Part shown: in pieces, positions 6,225 through 13,310 of the stretch
Numbering within the stretch: position 1 is the stretch's first letter
How the letters are laid out: every line of letters starts with the position of its first letter
Source of the DNA: Sphingomonadales bacterium UBA6171
GTDB lineage: Bacteria; Pseudomonadota; Alphaproteobacteria; Sphingomonadales; Sphingomonadaceae
Assembly (NCBI GenBank): GCA_002422985.1
Contig: DITZ01000036.1
Location: 249 to 14,418 of the forward strand
Direction of reading: 5' to 3'
Length of the DNA stretch: 14,170 nt
Program-made: the position numbers and the translations under genes
The notes under the pieces: generated by a model
Told to the model about the DNA's origin: nothing
Database searches by the model: none
The model's input: the letters and a program-made list of their open reading frames with translations, nothing else

Positions 6225-7103
6225 ATGGAAATCGTTCGGGATATTGCCGCCCTCAGCGCCGCCACGGCCCGGCTGCGTTCCGCCGGCCCGCTGGCCCTTG
6301 TGCCCACCATGGGCGCGCTGCATGCCGGCCATATCTCGCTTCTTGACACCGCGCGCTTATCCGCGCGCCACCTTGTCGCCTCCATCTTCGTGAACCCCGC
6401 GCAATTCGGCCCGAACGAGGATTTCAACCGCTACCCCCGGCAGGAGGCGGCCGATGCCGCGCTGCTTGAAGCCGCCGGATGCGACCTGCTGTTTCTGCCC
6501 CCGGTCGCCGCCATTTACCCGCCCGGCTTCGCCACCAGCATCACGGTAAAATCGCTTGGCGATTCGCTGTGCGGTGCCGCCCGCCCCGGCCATTTCGACG
6601 GCGTCTGCGTCGTCGTCGCCAAGCTGCTCAACATGGCCCGGCCCGACATCGCCGTGTTCGGCGAGAAAGACTGGCAGCAGCTCGCCATTATCCGCCGCCT
6701 GGTGGCCGATCTGGACATCCCCGTCCGCATCATCGGCAGCCCCACGGTGCGCGAGCCGGACGGGCTGGCCATGAGTTCCCGCAACGCCTATCTCACCCCC
6801 GAACAGCGCCGGGCTGCGGTTGCGCTGCCCGGTGCCATGCAGGCCGCCATCGCCGCCATCGCCGCCGGCTGCGACCCTGCAACCGCGCTCGCCGCTGCCG
6901 AACAGGCGCTGCTTAGCGCCGGCTTTGCCGCCATCGACTATCTGACGCTGGCTGATGCGGACACGCTGACCCCCATCAGCGCGCCGGGCAATGTTCCTGG
7001 CAGCGCGCCGGCCAGCGCGCCGGCCAACGCCCGGCTGTTTGCCGCCGCCCGCATCGGCTCCACCCGCCTGATCGACAATATGCCGCTGAAAGCCCGCGCA
7101 TGA
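6225..7103 (+). CDS. panC: pantothenate synthetase (pantoate--beta-alanine ligase)
   Basis: A 292-residue PanC, which joins pantoate and beta-alanine with ATP to make pantothenate (vitamin B5) for coenzyme A. The nucleotidyltransferase signature VPTMGALHAGH (26-36, HIGH-like) is followed by FVNPAQFG, GDSLCGAARPGHFDGVCVVV, the FGEKDWQQL ATP loop (145-153) and MSSRNAYL (183-190). The ATG at 6225 is chosen over 6201 because AGGAG (6211-6215) lies 9 nt upstream and the protein then begins at the usual place. Near the C terminus (about residues 249-267) a Ser/Ala/Pro-rich insert, SAPGNVPGSAPASAPAN, interrupts the region before the conserved ARIGSTRLIDN; at DNA level it is built of 12 bp repeats. 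The stop overlaps the next ATG by 4 nt, so it heads a coupled operon. Confidence 0.95.
   Translation: MEIVRDIAALSAATARLRSAGPLALVPTMGALHAGHISLLDTARLSARHLVASIFVNPAQFGPNEDFNRYPRQEAADAALLEAAGCDLLFLPPVAAIYPPGFATSITVKSLGDSLCGAARPGHFDGVCVVVAKLLNMARPDIAVFGEKDWQQLAIIRRLVADLDIPVRIIGSPTVREPDGLAMSSRNAYLTPEQRRAAVALPGAMQAAIAAIAAGCDPATALAAAEQALLSAGFAAIDYLTLADADTLTPISAPGNVPGSAPASAPANARLFAAARIGSTRLIDNMPLKARA
6978..7025 (+). repeat. in-frame 12 bp repeat cluster inside panC
   Basis: The decamer AGCGCGCCGG recurs at 6978, 7002 and 7014, in register with a 12 bp period, encoding Ser-Ala-Pro-Gly/Ala units. It builds a linker absent from ordinary PanC proteins and probably grew by replication slippage without breaking the frame. 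Confidence 0.75.
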
Positions 7104-7996
7104 CCCATTACCGCACCGTCGATGTGTTCGCCGCCGCCGCTTTCCTCGGCAACCCGCTCGCCGTCATTCCCGACGCCCGCGCGCTCAAGCCCGACGATTT
7201 CCAGCGCATCGCCCGCGAGTTCAACTATAGCGAAACCACCTTCGTTCTGCCGCCGGAAAGCCCGGAAAACCACGCCCGCGTCCGCATCTTCACCCCCAAT
7301 GAAGAAATGCCCTTTGCCGGCCACCCCAATGTCGGCACCGCCTATGTGCTCGGCCGCATCGGCACGCTGTTCGGCAAGCCGGTGCCCGATGCGATGCGCT
7401 TCGAGGAAATCGCCGGCGTCGTCAGCGTCGCCCTCATGCGTAGCGCCGGGGAGGTCAGCGGCGCGGCCGTCCGCGCGCCGCGCGCGCTGGAAACCGCCGC
7501 CGAACGCAGTGCAGCCGATGTGGCCGCGCTGGCGGGCATTGCGCCATCGCATGTGCTGAGCCTCGCCCACCTGCCACTTTATGCCGCGGTCGGCGCCGGC
7601 TTTCTGTTCGCCGAAGTCACGCCGGATGCCCTCGCACAGGCAGCGCCCGACACGGCCGCCTTCCATGCCGAGGCCGCGCGGCTCGCCGCCGAGGGTGCGA
7701 GCGCCACCCTCCCCGCCCTTTTCCTCTGGGCGCGCGAAGGCATGACCGGCGCCGCGCTCGCGCTTGAAGCCCGCATGTTCGCGCCGCTCTCCGGCATCAG
7801 CGAAGACCCGGCCACCGGCAGCGCCGCCGCCGCGCTCGGCGCGCTGCTGGCCCGGCGCAACGTCGCCCAAAGCCTTGCCATCCGGCAGGGCGTCCGCATG
7901 GGCCGCCCGTCGCAAATCGGCGTCGAGGCCCGCCCCGACGGCATCTGGATCAGCGGCCGCTGCGTGCCGCAATTCGCCGGCCAGCTTTCATGGTAA
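7100..7996 (+). CDS. PhzF family isomerase/epimerase-like protein, substrate unknown
   Basis: A 298-residue PhzF-family protein with the two-lobed diaminopimelate-epimerase-like fold. In phenazine producers PhzF isomerises a dihydro-hydroxyanthranilate, but most members, including those in non-producers, have no known substrate. Family marks are the start TVDVFAAAAFLGNPLAVI, the catalytic-type glutamate E45 in NYSETTFVL, the FTPNEEMPFAGHPNVGTA loop, and EDPATGSAAAALGALL in the second lobe. Length is standard and no residue looks lost. The ATG overlaps the panC stop (ATGA), and the TAA lies within the first codons of glnE (7 nt overlap), so its translation is tied to both. No phenazine genes are present, so a housekeeping or detoxifying isomerase role is likelier; this is inference. 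Confidence 0.9.
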   Translation: MTHYRTVDVFAAAAFLGNPLAVIPDARALKPDDFQRIAREFNYSETTFVLPPESPENHARVRIFTPNEEMPFAGHPNVGTAYVLGRIGTLFGKPVPDAMRFEEIAGVVSVALMRSAGEVSGAAVRAPRALETAAERSAADVAALAGIAPSHVLSLAHLPLYAAVGAGFLFAEVTPDALAQAAPDTAAFHAEAARLAAEGASATLPALFLWAREGMTGAALALEARMFAPLSGISEDPATGSAAAALGALLARRNVAQSLAIRQGVRMGRPSQIGVEARPDGIWISGRCVPQFAGQLSW

Positions 7997-10659
7997 GCCC
8001 GCTCGACGACGCCATTGCCCGCGCCGCCAGACACGCCCCCTTCCTGCGTGGCCTGCTGCAACGCGAGGAGGCCCTTGTCGCGCAGCTGCACATCGAAGGC
8101 CCGGAAGCGGCGCTGGCCACGGCCATGGCGCGCATCAGCCCCGCCGAGCCGATGGCCAGCTTGCGGCAGGCGCGCAATGGCGTCGCGCTTGTCGTCGCGC
8201 TTGCCGATCTCGCGGCCCTCTGGTCGTTCGAACAGGTGAGCGAGGCGCTCACCGCCTTTGCCGACTCCGCCCTCAGCTTTGCCATCAGCACCGCCTTTGC
8301 CGAACGCGACGCCGAACCGCACGGCTTCGCGGCGCTGGCCCTGGGCAAGATGGGCAGCCGTGAACTCAACTATTCCTCCGACATCGACCTCATCTTCATC
8401 CACGATCCCGAGCATATCGCCGCGCGGGCAGGCGAGGATCCGAACGACGCCGCCGTCCGCATCGTCCGCCGCGTTGTCACCCTGCTCTCCGAACGCAGCG
8501 GAGACGGCTATGCCGCCCGCGTCGATCTGCGCCTGCGGCCGGACCCGGACAGCACGCCATCCTGCCTGCCGCTGGCGGCGGCGGAACATTATTATCATTC
8601 CGAAGCGTTGGCCTGGGAACGCTGCGCCTTCATCCGCGCCCGCGCCATCGGCGGCGACGAGGCGATGGGCCGCGATTTCCTTGCCGCCGTTCAGCCCTTT
8701 GTCTGGCGTCGCAGCCTGGATTATTCCGCGCTGGCCGAAATCCGCGACGTCAGCCACCAGATTCGCGACCATTATGCCGAACGGCAGACGCTTGGCCCCG
8801 GTTTCGACCTGAAACGCGGTCGCGGGGGCATCCGCGAAGTCGAATTCTACGCGCAGGTCCACCAGATGATCTTCGGCGGCCGCGATCCCACCATTCGCTC
8901 CGGCAACACGCTGCAAGCCCTTCCCGCGCTGGCGGCCGCCGGCCGCATCGGGCAGGCCGACGCCGACATGCTGGCCACTGCCTATCGCGCCTTTCGCACG
9001 CTGGAGCACCGCTTCCAGATGATCGCCGACCAGCAGACCCACAGCATCCCCAAACAGGCGGCCGAGCGCGCCGCCGTCGCCGGGCTTGTCGGCGCGGAAA
9101 ACTGGAAGGCGGTCGAAGCCGGCATTGCCCCCACCCTCCGTTGCGTCGCCAAACTCTATGAACGGCTGCTCGCCAGCGGCGGAGAGGAACGGCGCGGCCC
9201 CCGCCTGCCCGGTGACAGCGACGCGGTCGAGGCCTGGGCCAAACGCGCCAAAATCAAAGACCCGGCGCTGGTCGCCACGCTCGTCGATGGCTGGCGCTCC
9301 GGCCGGCCGCGTTCCCTGCGCGCGCCGGAATCGCGCCGGGCGTTCGAAGCCGTGCTCCCCGCCCTCCTCACCGATGTCGGCCATGGCCGGGACGGGCGGG
9401 AGGCGCTGCTGCGGCTGGACCGGATGATAACCGCCCTGCCATCCGGCGTGCAGTTCTGGCGGCTGCTGGCCGCGCACCCGCCGCTGGCCGGCGTCGTCGC
9501 CCGGCTGCTGAAGTCCACGCCGCTGCTGGCCGATGCGCTCGCCAAACGTCCGGCGCTCATCGACGTGCTGCTGGAACCCGCCCGGCCGCTCGCCAGCGCC
9601 GAAGCCGCCACCGCCGAACTGCGCCTGCTGACGCGCGGGATGGAGGGTGAGGCGCTGCTGGATCGGGTGCGGCTGTGGACCGCCGAGCGCCGCTTCCTGC
9701 TGGGGGTGCAACTGCTGGATGGCAGCATCCGGCCGCTGCTTGCCGGCCAGATATTGGGCATGATGGCCGAGGCCGCCGTCGCCTGCCTGGCCGAGGCCGT
9801 TACCGCCGATTATGCCGCCCGGCATGGTGCAATCGCGGGGGCCGAGCTGGTGGTGCTGGCGCTGGGCCGCTTTGGCGGCGGCGAGCTGACCCACCAGTCC
9901 GATCTCGATCTGGTGCTGCTGTTCACCGGCAGCTTCGAGGCGAAATCCACGGGCACCCCGCCGATCACCGCCAGCGCCTGGTTCAACCGGCTGGGCCCGC
10001 GCCTTATCGCGGCGCTCACCGTTCCCACCGCCGCCGGCACGCTTTATGAGGTGGACACGCGGCTGCGCCCGTCGGGCAAGGACGGGCTGCTGGTCGTCAG
10101 CCTGGACAGTTTCGCCCGTTATCAACAGGCGGATGCCGAGCTGTGGGAGGCGATGGCGCTGACCCGCGCCCGGCCTGTTACCGGCAGCGCCGCGGCCCGT
10201 GCCGAAGCCGGGGCCATGCTGAACCGGCTGGCCAAACGGCAGCGCCCGGCGGATTTCATCGCCAAAGAGGCGTTCGCCATGCGCCGGCTGATGGCGGCGC
10301 ACAAGCCGCCCGCCGGCCCGTTCGACGTGAAGCTGATGCGCGGCGGGCTGGTGGACATCGAGTTCATCGTGCAGGCCCGGGCGCTGATGCGGGCCGAGCC
10401 GGTGCCCGCCGGTCTTATCGCCGCGGCCGGATTGCTGGCCCCCGCGCTTGCCGCCCCGGCCGCTTTGATGATGGAGATGCTGGTGATGCTGCGCCTGATG
10501 CAGCCGCACGATGCCGGTGCCGCACCGGGGGCGGCCGAGGGCGCCGTGCTGGCGCGCGCCTGCGGCCAGCCCGGCTTTCCGGCGCTGAAGGCGGCTTTGG
10601 CCGGTGCCAGAAAAATCGTTGAATCCGAATGGCTGATCAGCTTCGGCAGCCGCTATTAG
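7990..10659 (+). CDS. glnE: bifunctional glutamine synthetase adenylyltransferase/adenylyl-removing enzyme
   Basis: An 889-residue GlnE, somewhat shorter than the roughly 950 residues of the E. coli enzyme. GlnE adds AMP to glutamine synthetase when nitrogen is plentiful and removes it when nitrogen is scarce, under PII control. Two nucleotidyltransferase domains are visible. The N-terminal deadenylylase has ALGKMGSRELNYSSDIDLIF (about 117-136) and KRGRGGIREVEFYAQVHQM further on. The C-terminal adenylylase has GRFGGGELTHQSDLDLVLLF (about 624-643), then VDTRLRPSGKDGLLV and MRGGLVDIEFIVQ. GDGYAARVDLRLRPDPDS also fits. Both catalytic D-x-D pairs are intact. It starts inside the end of the phzF-like gene with only a weak ribosome site, implying coupling. 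The last two bases of its TAG stop already belong to the terminal repeat of the next element. Confidence 0.96.
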   Translation: MVSPLDDAIARAARHAPFLRGLLQREEALVAQLHIEGPEAALATAMARISPAEPMASLRQARNGVALVVALADLAALWSFEQVSEALTAFADSALSFAISTAFAERDAEPHGFAALALGKMGSRELNYSSDIDLIFIHDPEHIAARAGEDPNDAAVRIVRRVVTLLSERSGDGYAARVDLRLRPDPDSTPSCLPLAAAEHYYHSEALAWERCAFIRARAIGGDEAMGRDFLAAVQPFVWRRSLDYSALAEIRDVSHQIRDHYAERQTLGPGFDLKRGRGGIREVEFYAQVHQMIFGGRDPTIRSGNTLQALPALAAAGRIGQADADMLATAYRAFRTLEHRFQMIADQQTHSIPKQAAERAAVAGLVGAENWKAVEAGIAPTLRCVAKLYERLLASGGEERRGPRLPGDSDAVEAWAKRAKIKDPALVATLVDGWRSGRPRSLRAPESRRAFEAVLPALLTDVGHGRDGREALLRLDRMITALPSGVQFWRLLAAHPPLAGVVARLLKSTPLLADALAKRPALIDVLLEPARPLASAEAATAELRLLTRGMEGEALLDRVRLWTAERRFLLGVQLLDGSIRPLLAGQILGMMAEAAVACLAEAVTADYAARHGAIAGAELVVLALGRFGGGELTHQSDLDLVLLFTGSFEAKSTGTPPITASAWFNRLGPRLIAALTVPTAAGTLYEVDTRLRPSGKDGLLVVSLDSFARYQQADAELWEAMALTRARPVTGSAAARAEAGAMLNRLAKRQRPADFIAKEAFAMRRLMAAHKPPAGPFDVKLMRGGLVDIEFIVQARALMRAEPVPAGLIAAAGLLAPALAAPAALMMEMLVMLRLMQPHDAGAAPGAAEGAVLARACGQPGFPALKAALAGARKIVESEWLISFGSRY

Positions 10660-10926
10660 AGCGTTTTTCGCCCATGTTGGCCCACCGGGACGGAGCCGAT
10701 TTTGGCCAACGGCAAGGCGCGAGGAGGGAGCGATGGGTATCCATCGTGACCGATGAGCAACGCTGATGTTGGCCAAAAGCGGCCCGCCGCCCTGGCGGTC
10801 GCACAGGCAAGGCCGCAAGCGGCGTCGCGCCGCTGGCGCGGGCCACCAGCCCGCGCTGCGCGTCGCTCCTTGCCTGCGGCCTTGCCTGTGCGATCACGGC
10901 GGGTCAACATGGGCGAGAAACGCTCT
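10658..10926. mobile_element. 269 bp nested inverted-repeat element (MITE-like), fills the glnE-bcp gap
   Basis: The ends form 29 bp terminal inverted repeats (10658-10686 and 10898-10926) that match at 26 of 29 positions; two of the three mismatches would be G-U pairs in RNA. Inside are two long arms. Arm 1 pairs 10695-10710 with 10768-10783 (15/16) and encloses the hairpin CGATGG-GTAT-CCATCG (10731-10746). Arm 2 pairs 10799-10817 with 10875-10893 (19/19) and encloses AGCGGC-GTCGC-GCCGCT (10818-10834) and GCGCGGGC-CACCA-GCCCGCGC (10836-10856). The whole could fold as a cruciform or multibranched RNA. No credible ORF and no clear target-site duplication were found. It is either a non-autonomous mobile or repetitive extragenic element or a structured RNA; copy number cannot be judged from one window. 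Confidence 0.75.
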
Positions 10927-10946
10927 GGGATTATCAGGAGAAGCGC

Positions 10947-11435
10947 ATGTCCCTTATAACCGGCAGTCCCGCCCCCGCCTTCACGCTCGCCACCGCCGCC
11001 GGCCCCGCCGGCTCCGTCAGCCCCGCCGGCTCCGTCAGCCTGACGGATTTTGCGGGCAAGCCCCTCATCCTCTATTTCTATCCCAAGGCAGACACGACCG
11101 GCTGCACCAGGGAAGCGCAGGAATTCACCGCGCTGGCGGCCGATTTCGCCGCCCTTGGTGCCACCGTCATCGGTGTCTCCAAAGACAGTGTCGGCAAGCT
11201 CCAGAAATTCGCCGCCAAATATGATCTTGCCGTCCGCCTCGCCTCTGATCCCGATGGCGCGACAATCGAAGCCTATGGCGTCTGGGTCGAAAAAACCCTC
11301 TACGGCCGCCGCTATATGGGTATCGAACGCGCCACCTTCCTGATTGGCCCCGATGGCCGCATCGCGCAGGTCTGGCGCAAGGTGAAAGTGGCCGGCCACG
11401 CAGCGCAGGTGCTGGCCGCAACGGCGGCGCTGTAG
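10947..11435 (+). CDS. bcp: peroxiredoxin, Bcp/PrxQ family
   Basis: A 162-residue Bcp-type thiol peroxidase that reduces hydrogen peroxide and organic hydroperoxides in the cytoplasm. The thioredoxin-like fold shows LYFYPKADTTGCTREAQEF with the peroxidatic cysteine C53, VIGVSKDSVGKLQKFAAKY, LASDPDGATIEAYGVW, and the late GIERATFLIGPDGRIAQVW. C53 is the only cysteine in the protein; the resolving cysteine found five residues later in E. coli Bcp is replaced by Q58, so this should work as a 1-Cys enzyme with an external thiol donor. AGGAG (10936-10940) lies 6 nt before the ATG. A duplicated PAGSVS in the N-terminal part is coded by an 18 bp tandem repeat. The inverted-repeat element occupies nearly all of the upstream region, so expression depends on read-through or a promoter inside that element. 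Confidence 0.95.
   Translation: MSLITGSPAPAFTLATAAGPAGSVSPAGSVSLTDFAGKPLILYFYPKADTTGCTREAQEFTALAADFAALGATVIGVSKDSVGKLQKFAAKYDLAVRLASDPDGATIEAYGVWVEKTLYGRRYMGIERATFLIGPDGRIAQVWRKVKVAGHAAQVLAATAAL
11003..11038 (+). repeat. perfect 18 bp tandem duplication in bcp
   Basis: Bases 11003-11020 and 11021-11038 are identical (CCCCGCCGGCTCCGTCAG) and encode PAGSVS twice, before the conserved LTDFAGKP. The extra unit lengthens the loop ahead of the first core strand and keeps frame. It looks like a recent slippage or unequal-crossover event. Confidence 0.9.
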
Positions 11436-11527
11436 GGCCGGTCATCGCTGGTTCAGCTTGGTGCGTGTCGAATCAGGGCCGTGAAATCCGCCCCGCTGCG
11501 CTGGCGGACCGGGCTTCCGGATGGCGC

Positions 11528-11543
11528 TTAAAGCCATGGTTAA
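11528..11543 (-). promoter_or_regulatory. candidate CtrA binding site
   Basis: On the minus strand 11543-11536 reads TTAACCAT, the alphaproteobacterial CtrA half-site octamer. A second TTAA lies at 11528-11531, eight bases from the first rather than the canonical seven. CtrA often controls cell-cycle and cell-wall genes, which suits the downstream M23 peptidase, but the site is about 200 bp from its start codon. Confidence 0.4.
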
Positions 11544-11564
11544 ACGATTCAGCGCATGGAAAAG

Positions 11565-11584
11565 CCGGTCTGGCGACAGACCGG
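11565..11584 (+). other. stem-loop with GNRA-type tetraloop
   Basis: CCGGTCTG (11565-11572) pairs perfectly with CAGACCGG (11577-11584) across GCGA, a stable tetraloop class in RNA. Only a pyrimidine-rich CCCCTTCCCCC stretch follows, so it is a poor intrinsic terminator; it may shape the 3' end of the bcp mRNA or the 5' leader of the peptidase mRNA. Confidence 0.5.
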
Positions 11585-11739
11585 GATATTCCCCTTCCCC
11601 CTGCCCCGCCGGGCTGCAAAGGTGAACTTGTGTTGCGTGGGCGAAGGTCCGGGCAGCTCGGGTTCAGGGTTACTCCAAGCAAAATGCGGACGCGGCCATT
11701 GGGTGGCAAGTCGTCCGCCGACGAAGGGTCAATACGGGA

Positions 11740-12933
11740 ATGCGGGATAAACTGCGGCGTCAACGGGCCGAACTGTCCCTGCATATGTCCCGTGTCCTCC
11801 CGGAACGGCGGATCGAGTTGCACTCGCCTCAGGGCCAGCGCTCCATCAGCATCGGGACGCGGGAACAGCTTATGGGTATTGCGACTGCTGCGATGATCGC
11901 CGGCTGGATGACCGTGGGAACGGTCAACATGGTGGCGGGTAACGCGGCGCACGACAGCCAGGCCGAAGCCGATCTGGCCCGCATGTCGGCCCAGGTGCAG
12001 GCGCTGAAAGCCGACACCGCCGTGCTGAAGGGTCAGGTGCTCACCACCGCCGAACGCATCGAACAGCGCCAGCGCTTCCTGGACGCCCTCCTCACCGGCA
12101 AGACGCGCGGCAATGATCTGGCCGGCCTGCTGCCCCGCACCGGTGCCCGCAAGTTCTCCGCCGATGCCGCCGCCGCTGCCGGCGTGCTCGCGCCATTTGC
12201 CGCGCTGGAACAGAAACAATCCGCGCTGGTGGACCGCGCGGCGGCCACGGCCGAAACCCGCCTTGCAGACGCCGAACGCCTCATCGGCAAGCTCGGGCTC
12301 AACCCGTCGCGCTTTGTCAGCCAGTCCTTCGCATCCTCCACCCGCCTTACCGGCATGGGCGGGCCGTTCATTCCCGCCAGCGCCGTTGCGGGCAGTGGCG
12401 AATCCGCCGGTGCGGACCCCCGCTTTGCCGAACTGTTCGTGAACTGGCAGCGCGTGGAGCAGATGGAAGATGCGATGGCCGCCATCCCGGCCTTCGTCCC
12501 CACGCGCAACTATACGCTCACCTCGGGCTTCGGCTTCCGCTACGACCCGTTCCACGGGCGCGGCGCGCAGCATGCCGGCATTGATTTCGCCGGCGCGCAT
12601 GGTGCGCCCATCTTCGCCGCCGCCGCCGGCCGTGTCATCCGCGCCGGTCGCCAGGGCGCCTATGGCATCGCCGTCGATGTCGATCATGGCAAGGGCATCA
12701 CCACCCGCTACGCCCATCTCTCCAGCCTCACCGTCTCCGAAGGGGACAAGGTGGGCATGGGCCAGCAGCTTGGCGGCATGGGCTCCACCGGCCGCTCCAC
12801 CGGCACCCACCTGCATTATGAGGTCCGCATCGACGGCCGGGCGGTCAACCCGCGCCCCTTCCTCGATTCCTCCTCCTTCATCCTTGCCTTCCACCGCAAC
12901 ACCGTCGGCCCCAGCATCGCTTCCGCCGAATAA
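11740..12933 (+). CDS. membrane-anchored M23 (LytM-type) metallopeptidase
   Basis: A 397-residue cell-wall endopeptidase or activator. A basic cytoplasmic N-terminal part (about 1-43) leads to one membrane span (about 44-66, LMGIATAAMIAGWMTVGTV), so the rest is periplasmic. A coiled-coil region follows (about 72-115, DLARMSAQVQALKADTAVLKG), then a linker, then the M23 domain from about residue 258 (TLTSGFGFRYDPFHGRGAQH). All zinc-site residues are present: H278 and D282 in HAGIDF, H326 in YAHLSS, H357 and H359 in HLHYEVR. It is therefore predicted active on peptidoglycan crosslinks, unlike degenerate EnvC/NlpD-type LytM factors. The ATG at 11740 has AAGGG 11 nt upstream; a start at 11785 would also keep the span. 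The upstream region has a CtrA-like site. Confidence 0.9.
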   Translation: MRDKLRRQRAELSLHMSRVLPERRIELHSPQGQRSISIGTREQLMGIATAAMIAGWMTVGTVNMVAGNAAHDSQAEADLARMSAQVQALKADTAVLKGQVLTTAERIEQRQRFLDALLTGKTRGNDLAGLLPRTGARKFSADAAAAAGVLAPFAALEQKQSALVDRAAATAETRLADAERLIGKLGLNPSRFVSQSFASSTRLTGMGGPFIPASAVAGSGESAGADPRFAELFVNWQRVEQMEDAMAAIPAFVPTRNYTLTSGFGFRYDPFHGRGAQHAGIDFAGAHGAPIFAAAAGRVIRAGRQGAYGIAVDVDHGKGITTRYAHLSSLTVSEGDKVGMGQQLGGMGSTGRSTGTHLHYEVRIDGRAVNPRPFLDSSSFILAFHRNTVGPSIASAE

Positions 12934-12975
12934 GCCGCCCTTGCCGTGGCGGGCATAGCCGCCTATTTCCTGCCT

Positions 12976-13305
12976 ATGGACAATGTCAGCTTCTCTCCCG
13001 CCGCCGCCGCGCGCGTGGCCGCGATCGCCCGCCGTCAGGGCCGGACGGAAGCGCGGCTGCGCCTTTCCGTCGATGGCGGAGGCTGCGCCGGCTTTCAATA
13101 TAAGTTCGAGCTGGCCGAAGCGGCGCAGGCCGACGATGTGCTGGTGATGACCGACGGCGTCGGTCTGCTGGTGGACAGCATCAGCCTCCCCTTCGTGGCC
13201 GGCTCCACGGTTGATTATGTGGAGAATCTGGGCGGTGCCTCTTTCCAGGTCACCAACCCGAACGCCGCCTCCAGCTGCGGCTGCGGCACCTCCTTCTCCG
13301 TCTGA
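12976..13305 (+). CDS. erpA: A-type iron-sulfur cluster carrier (ErpA/IscA family)
   Basis: A 109-residue HesB/IscA-fold protein that carries and inserts Fe-S clusters into apoproteins. The three conserved cysteines are present: C37 in DGGGCAGFQYKF, C101 and C103 in SSCGCGTSF near the C terminus. The central VDSISLPFVAGSTVDYVENLGGASFQVTNPNA segment is typical. The frame is open back to a GTG at 12946, but the ATG at 12976 gives the family's usual length and N terminus; a Shine-Dalgarno sequence is not obvious at either. It sits 42 bp after the peptidase gene and only 5 bp before exonuclease III, so it is probably cotranscribed with both. ErpA and other A-type carriers cannot be told apart safely by sequence alone. 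Confidence 0.9.
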   Translation: MDNVSFSPAAAARVAAIARRQGRTEARLRLSVDGGGCAGFQYKFELAEAAQADDVLVMTDGVGLLVDSISLPFVAGSTVDYVENLGGASFQVTNPNAASSCGCGTSFSV

Positions 13306-13310
13306 CGCGG

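Larger units (their letters stand above)
11436..11739 (+). other. 304 bp intergenic region between bcp and the M23 peptidase gene
   Basis: No credible gene is seen. The stretch holds a CtrA-like site (11528-11543), an 8 bp hairpin with a GCGA loop (11565-11584), a weaker 6 bp stem (TCCGCC 11487-11492 with GGCGGA 11503-11508), and a possible ribosome site AAGGG (11724-11728) for the peptidase gene. No T-tract terminator after bcp and no clear sigma-70 promoter could be fixed. It is also the only stretch here long enough to house a small RNA, but none is recognisable. Confidence 0.5.

Noticed and set aside
7579..10818. A 1079-codon open frame on the minus strand opposite glnE and the phzF-like gene
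   Set aside because: It is antisense to two genes with intact family motifs, its translation is Arg/Gly/Ala-rich low-complexity sequence with no domain, and long antisense frames are expected in GC-rich DNA.
10658..10926. A full insertion sequence or CRISPR-like array in the glnE-bcp gap
   Set aside because: There is no transposase frame, no regular direct repeats with unique spacers, and no visible target duplication; only nested inverted repeats are present.
11465..11896. A 143-codon plus-strand frame covering the bcp-peptidase gap
   Set aside because: It runs 157 bp into the M23 gene in another frame, lacks a ribosome site and domain, and its composition is not protein-like.
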